From positions 186,001-250,000 of the forward strand of contig JAODTK010002999.1 of NCBI GenBank assembly GCA_026419785.1: a stretch of 64,000 bases of DNA, read 5' to 3'. Made by a program: the position numbers and the translations under genes. The notes beneath the pieces were generated by a model, which worked only from the letters and a program-made list of their open reading frames with translations, was not told the origin of the DNA and did no database searches. Positions 58,800-64,000 of the stretch are shown here, piece after piece. Each line of letters begins with the position of its first letter. Position 1 is the stretch's first letter. The stretch comes from Sclerodactyla briareus (lineage: Eukaryota; Echinodermata; Holothuroidea; Dendrochirotida; Sclerodactylidae).

Positions 58800-59550
58800 A
58801 TACTCAATTGTCAATTATGATGATACGGATGCTCTGTCTTTCTTCCACGAGGCGTTAGATTTTTGGAATTGTCTCGGAGAAGGCCCCCTTCATGTCCGGT
58901 CCGACGTCAGGGCGTGCCCGCAGTTTTGTTCTCATGACGACCAACGAATGCGAAACCCCTGATTCGATAGGTAGGAAGTGACGAACGGTCGTGTGATCTT
59001 GAGCGCTTTCGCCACCAGATCGGGAAAGGCCTCGTAAATGCTGGCCAAAAACTCTGATGAATGGCGACTGTGGAGAACTGCATTTTTAGGTGGCAGAAGA
59101 AGCCTTCAGCTCGATCAGATCATACTTGAGCGTAATTGTCATCGTCGATGTCGTCCACGGAATCATGAACGGATCATGTACCACGGATCTCGACCGACAA
59201 ATGTGGAAAGTATCCATCAAATCGGTCAGACAGAATCTTCAGATGGCCCTTGATGTCGATGACAAGCATGGAGCAGAAATATTCTGAGTGCCCTCATCTG
59301 CGAGATTTGAGCAAGACGGAAAGTTGACGAATTGACCGCTGTTACACGAATGCTCCAGAGACGCAACTGCTCTCGAAGCGAGTTGATCCGTTCTGATGCT
59401 TCAACGATCGTGATGTTACTCCCTTGAAGTGATTACGTTGCAGAGCAGGGTGCCCAAAAATTCGCTGATGTAAGAAAGCCTCGCATATGAATGCATGTCC
59501 GCCGGAGTAGTCAGCCCATAATCCGTTTGCCTTTCTCAGAGGAAATGTTA
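58800..59550 (-). pseudogene. hAT transposase C-terminal relic (ZBED5/SCAND3-like group)
   Basis: Read on minus from 59,550 down: ARLSYISEFLGTLLCNVITL then QGSNITIVEASERINSLREQ and LRLWSIRVTAV (about 59,495-59,350), corresponding to the LNLSLQGKNxxIxxxxDKIxAFxxKLxLW block of this group. IKGHLKILSDRFDGYFPHLS follows in another frame (about 59,250-59,190), then a VHDPF word near 59,165. Next come ELKASSAT near 59,110 and a block around 58,990-58,960 in place of the conserved CE(S/R)xFS region. VVMRTKLRACPDVGPDMKGA and FSETIPKI end it near 58,940-58,860, matching IKTKYRxRLxVExDLRxALS. The hAT dimerisation region is thus legible across four or more frame breaks. The N-terminal BED finger and first catalytic Asp are not visible. 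Confidence 0.6.
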
Positions 59551-59794
59551 TCTCCTGTCCGCAGCTGGAGGACGGCAGTTCAGAACTTGGTCCCCGTATG
59601 TATAGTTCGGTGGGCTATGCACGTTTGCAACGATCCCTCAATTCAAGTGAATTCATGAATGCTGATAAGACTGATTGTAATCAGAAATGCGACAAGATAT
59701 GATCATATCATTCGCAAACATGCTCCTTAAAATCCAATTCCAGAAATGTTTCCCGAGAGGCCCACGTACCCATGGGGTTCATGCACCCAGTTAG

Positions 59795-60095
59795 GGAACC
59801 ACTGTTCTAAATTAAACACAAAACCGACATGAATAGGCAAAATAGCACAGTACAAAAATGAAGCGTATACGGAGGCGTATCAACGCGAATGAATTAGGAA
59901 TAATTCCTTCAATCATGATAATATGGCGGACGGTGGATTTCAATAGGTTAACGCTTGGAAACTTATAGCGATGCTCTCTTTTAAAAACAGACGTTGTTCC
60001 GTGAAAAATATGGATATCACATCCTTTCGAACACGGGCGTACGCAACAAGGCACATACCATCTGGACTTCAACCCCGGGCAATCCCAGCTAACTA
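59795..60095. mobile_element. diverged third copy of the 14.5-kb MITE
   Basis: GGAACCACTGTTCTAAAT, CCGACATGAATAGGCAAAAT, GCGAATGAATTAGGAATAAT and GCTCTCTTTTAAAAACAGAC align in order with 14,650-14,870. CAATCCCAGC near 60,084 may be the right terminus. The left terminus is not recognisable. The long minus frame at 59,812-60,297 runs through it and is probably fortuitous. Confidence 0.6.
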
Positions 60096-60099
60096 CGAG

Positions 60100-63000
60100 C
60101 ACCTTAAAACCATTTTGGAAATCCCCTCCTGGAAACGAATTCCCCAAAGCTTGTAGCCTTTGAGAGTGGTAACTGTGCAAAATGTGATGGTATGGGGGGT
60201 GGGAACAATATATGTACATGTGGAAGCATGAAGAGCCCTCAATAGTAATGTGCAGGCTGGACTCGTGGCTCTTCGTAACTGTCCTTACTTCCCGCATCTC
60301 TTATGTCGGAAAACTAAATGTGTCCTGTACACATGAGACTTGCTACCTGTGTGCTCGATGTATCAAACCAGGTCCAGAGGCCCTGTATATGTTGACTGCA
60401 TATTTTTCGGTTTGTGATGTGACAGTAACGTGCATTTCCCGTGACAAAATGTTTCAACATTCCAGGAATATGCTAAAAATATAATGCATTCTTCATTTAA
60501 AGATTCATTTTCATTTCATTATTTCATGTGTTTTTAATCGTACAATTACATATATACATATAATATAGATTGAAGATGTGATACTCGGAATTGAGAGGGA
60601 TGGGAGGAGACTGGAGACTTGTTATCGCATTTCGACATGAACAAATACCGCATGAATGTTTAGCAAATTTTCCGGAGACGCTGCTCAGCTAGAAAAAGGC
60701 AACCTGTTGATAAGATATTTCCTATCAATATGCACACTCCAGCACAATTCCAGCTGGAATCTCAACCACCGATTTCATGTCCACTCGGCTATCCCTGGGT
60801 GATACTATCGGACTGTTCCGTCTACCATCCCAGAGGCTTCTGAATCATGTACAGAAATCGTGGGAATGGTGGCTAGAAGGAGTCGGTTCAGCTGCATACA
60901 GCAAGCAATGAAATACGTGCATTCTAACAGTATTTAGGTCATCGAGAGGTAACGTTTTCATTGTAATTTAAATGCAGCGGTTGCTTCTTGGGCCACGTAG
61001 ATAAGAGAAGTGCATGTTATGACGCCAAATATTGGAATTTCAACCTCATTGCTTACTGTTCTTACTTCACCAGGATTGATTATTGTGTCCCAACCCCTTG
61101 GAGTCACAAAAACACATAACAGTAGGTAGTCTCATTTTCAACAAGCTGTGTATACTGACTCTCGCTCTGGCCCGACACAGTTGGACACACGGCTTAAATC
61201 AGTAGATCGTGCCACATTGGCCTTCGTTCAGGTTTGTAACCACTTTGTGTTTAAGCCAACTGATTAGCAATTGAGACGTGAGTAAGTCCACTCACATGTG
61301 CAGGTAAGATACACACCTAGTCCGGCGTGGAAGGGCCTTTGAGCCACGAAAGTTGATTACAGACAGGAATGCTAGCTTGGGACGAGAGCACACACTCCAG
61401 TCTTGAAACGAAAACCGTGTGGAAGTAGATAGTTGGCGCTCTGGAGAGTGATGAAATTCTGCGCCGTCTGCAAGCCGTTCAACTCTTATTTGCTATTTGA
61501 GGATTTCATCATCAATCATTTGATGATTTCATTAATTGAATTATAGTAATTAATTCAACCGTGACCATCTGGCTTGGCGCGTCACCGCAGGGAGATTTGC
61601 TTCGACGCATGATAATCAGATGTTATATGTAGTGAGTGTAGAGCGGTTGGCGCTGGGGTCACCATCTGGTGTTTGCGCTTGCCGGCGAATCGGACTTGAT
61701 TGAGGCTACCTGAGCTCCTGGAATCCCGACTCAACGGATTTGGGGTCTGGATCTGGGCAAAAATTACTTTAATATTTTGTGGCTTGGTGGCGTCAAGTTT
61801 TGAGCAGAGAATAATCGACGGTTCTGTCCTACTGTTTTTTCATTCACCTCCTTTACCATAGTTTTGGGATCCACCACTTGGGCTTTAGGCACAATTGCGT
61901 GCGCAAATCGGGAGGAGTGGGGATTTCCACCATCCCCTGCCGGACCAGGGGGGAATTAGCTATCAGGGAAAAATTCACTTGAATGCAGTCTGACCGAAAA
62001 ATACGCATACACGGACAGGGAATATTCTTCTGGTTCAGAAGAATGCAAGTTTTTGCCCCAAGGATGTAGTGTTTATGCAGTCCTTAGACTGTTTGCGGCG
62101 ATGAACAGGTTGCGCATCCAGATTTGAGACACGGGGTTATGGGCTACCTGCATCCTGGGCGATGTTAAAATAATTCATCTGCCACCTGTGAAATTGGAAG
62201 ATACTGATTGGAAGATACTCATTTTCTCAACTCGTTATACCAGTATGACAGAGCAAACGTGCAATGTACCAATTTCAATGTCATGTGGTAGACTACGTCT
62301 GGGGCCTCCGTATATTGAGGTCTAGGTCTGTTTACTCGGGCCACACGCTTCTAAAGCGACAGCACAGAAAAAACAGGAGACTTCATAGATAATAATTGTT
62401 GATGCCGTGTTTTTTTATCACTAAATTATCGGTCGCTTTATTAATTAGAATTAGTGGGTCATTATACTAAAAGTCTCACGCCCTAGAGAGCAGAACTGGG
62501 GGAAGTCAACATATGGGTCCCGCACCCCGCTCACCCACCCACCGGTTGTCGATTCAAAAACTGTTCAATTTGCTTGTAGATAATGCAGGTCTACGTATCA
62601 CTATCATTATCAACTACTGATCATCAATCAGAGTTGTTAGTATAATGTTAATGTCAGGTAGTGTTAACTAGTTTCTATCATATTATTCTTGGGGGAGAGG
62701 ACTACTTTAGATAAGCCAACAAGGGTTCTTGGTCCACTTTCCTTTCCACTATAGGCATTGTTTATTGAATTATGTTCATTGTATTCTACACGGAGTGAGA
62801 AAAAACAAATAAACTGAACCATGAACATCGAACAGATACTAACCAAGCAATACCATACTCCATCATTCGAATTCAATCCATACCCCCAACTCAAATTCCA
62901 ATCAACCACACATAGTAATCACATATCAAGAAAATCACGTCCCAACCATCCCCCCATTAGATTTTTTGTTTTTTTTTCTATTTTTTTTAGTCCGAACGGT

Positions 63001-63270
63001 GGACACCCATTTGGCGTCTGAGCAATTTTAGCTTATTTTTCCAAAAGGGTGTGGGACACCCCTCCTCTCGGACCTCCTCCCCCAAATCAGTTGGAGTTCA
63101 TAGTCTCCCCTCCCCCACCTCACAAATGCTGCTACAGCCACTGCAATCCGCAACCGCCCCCTCAAGCCCCGGGGTGCGGGGGGGAGCGGCAATCCTGGTC
63201 GCCAACAAGAGCACCATGTGGTGACCCCTAACTACTTTATTAATGCGTTCCCACGATAGAGTATAGCGCC
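60100..63270. other. no recognisable gene
   Basis: Unassigned. At 61,495-61,556 a short stretch (GATGATTTCATTAATTGAATTA) resembles units of the 63.3-63.8 kb array. A C/CC-rich patch lies at 63,060-63,185. Confidence 0.4.
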
Positions 63271-63274
63271 CTCG

Positions 63275-63460
63275 TGATGATGTCACCAATTCATCGATGT
63301 TATCACCATTTTTTTGATGATATCAATAATCGTCGAAATTGGTGATTCACCAATTAATGAGTGATATCAGCAAATGAATTGTTGGCCATAAATTAAATTA
63401 GGGCTATCATTAATTGTGTTATGCTGTATCACGTAAATTGTGTCGCCTTTAATGATACCC

Positions 63461-63500
<40 letters not shown>

Positions 63501-63805
63501 ATCACTAATCATGATGATGTTACCAATTCACTTTATGATATCATGAAATATTTACTGATATCCCCAATTAATTCGATGATATCAACTATTAAATTAATGA
63601 TATCCATCAAACCATTCACAATATTGGTATCTCTATTTTACTTACTGATATCATCCAAATATTTGAGATATCAATAAATATTTCATGGTATCACCACTTA
63701 TTCATGAATCAGTAATTCTAATTGACTATATCACGATAATGAATAGGTAATTCAATCCAACAATGGTGATATCACCGATTCAATTAATGATATCTTTAAT
63801 GATTT
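63275..63805. repeat. TGATATCA palindrome array around a 39-nt poly(C)
   Basis: Short, irregularly spaced units of the type ATTAATGATATCACCAATTC recur across about 530 bp. TGATATCA, a perfect palindrome, or one-base variants occur ten or more times, for example near 63,317, 63,362, 63,538, 63,573, 63,598, 63,646 and 63,767. Spacing is mostly 20-45 bp. A pure C39 at 63,462-63,500 interrupts the array. Confidence 0.8.
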
Positions 63806-64000
63806 CTTCTCACTTTTTTATATATCTTCCAACGAAACATTTCAGGGGGTTGGAGCGTAATGGAAAAATTGGTTCGTGTGTGCATACTACAACACCTATT
63901 GACCTACTTTGACTTCCCTCGACCTTTTAGACCCATTTGACCTAGTACCTGTGACCTGGATCATTCCACCGTGACGCCAGACTCGTATTGTTGTAACAAA

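Noticed and set aside
59812-60297. 161-codon minus frame, one of the longest in the window
   Set aside because: Crosses a MITE copy and unrelated flank and has no recognised motif.
63280-63800. CRISPR-like array
   Set aside because: Palindromic units are irregular in length and spacing with no constant repeat or distinct spacers, in eukaryotic-type DNA.

Overview
The window looks like non-coding, repeat-dominated genomic DNA from a metazoan, most plausibly a marine invertebrate. The evidence is the mixture of elements: a Polinton/Maverick with capsid genes, a CR1-like LINE whose ORF1 carries an SGNH-esterase-like domain, hAT relics, a DIRS-like reverse transcriptase, TTA-flanked MITEs, a tRNA-headed SINE, long (TA)n tracts and many poly(C)/poly(G) runs. 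I cannot name the species. I found no intact host gene. Nearly every recognisable protein is broken every few dozen codons by single-base indels or stops. That fits decayed transposons, uncorrected long-read sequence, or both, so coordinates of protein features are envelopes rather than exact CDS limits.

Layout. 1-16.3 kb: mostly unassigned sequence with short tandem duplications (about 59 bp at 2.8 kb, 180 bp at 4.9 kb, 476 bp at 11.8 kb), LINE relics at 6.9 kb (+) and 13 kb (-), and a well-defined 418-bp MITE at 14.5 kb with diverged copies at 13.5 and 59.8 kb. 16,288-31,551: a 15.3-kb Polinton/Maverick (adintovirus-like) element bounded by inverted repeats of about 175-183 bp. Its right three-quarters carries, on the + strand, major capsid protein, FtsK/HerA-type packaging ATPase, a small basic membrane protein, a conserved virion-type ORF, retrovirus-like integrase and protein-primed family B DNA polymerase. 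Its left arm holds a minus-strand coiled-coil/hydrophobic protein and about 3 kb I could not assign. Inside it, a chimeric integrase-tail/capsid-middle segment is tandemly repeated.

31.5-44.2 kb: a 2.9-kb non-autonomous hAT-like element (CAGGGGCGGCG termini) containing about eight copies of a roughly 190-bp satellite, a DIRS-like RT relic (-), a LINE RT relic (+), an inverted repeat pair enclosing a tRNA-Glu-like SINE head, and a CATTATCGGTTAG minisatellite with higher-order structure. 44.2-52.6 kb: unassigned sequence, a second LINE RT type at 50.4 kb, a possible BEL/Pao fragment, and three (TA)n blocks. 52.66-56.8 kb: a nearly full-length CR1-like LINE (ORF1 esterase-like domain; ORF2 endonuclease and reverse transcriptase) framed by (TA)n tracts. 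56.9-64 kb: a hAT transposase C-terminal relic (-), a MITE copy, and a terminal array of TGATATCA palindromes around a 39-nt poly(C).

The Polinton is the most interesting system: a virus-like transposon with DNA-replication, integration and capsid-packaging functions visible in one unit.
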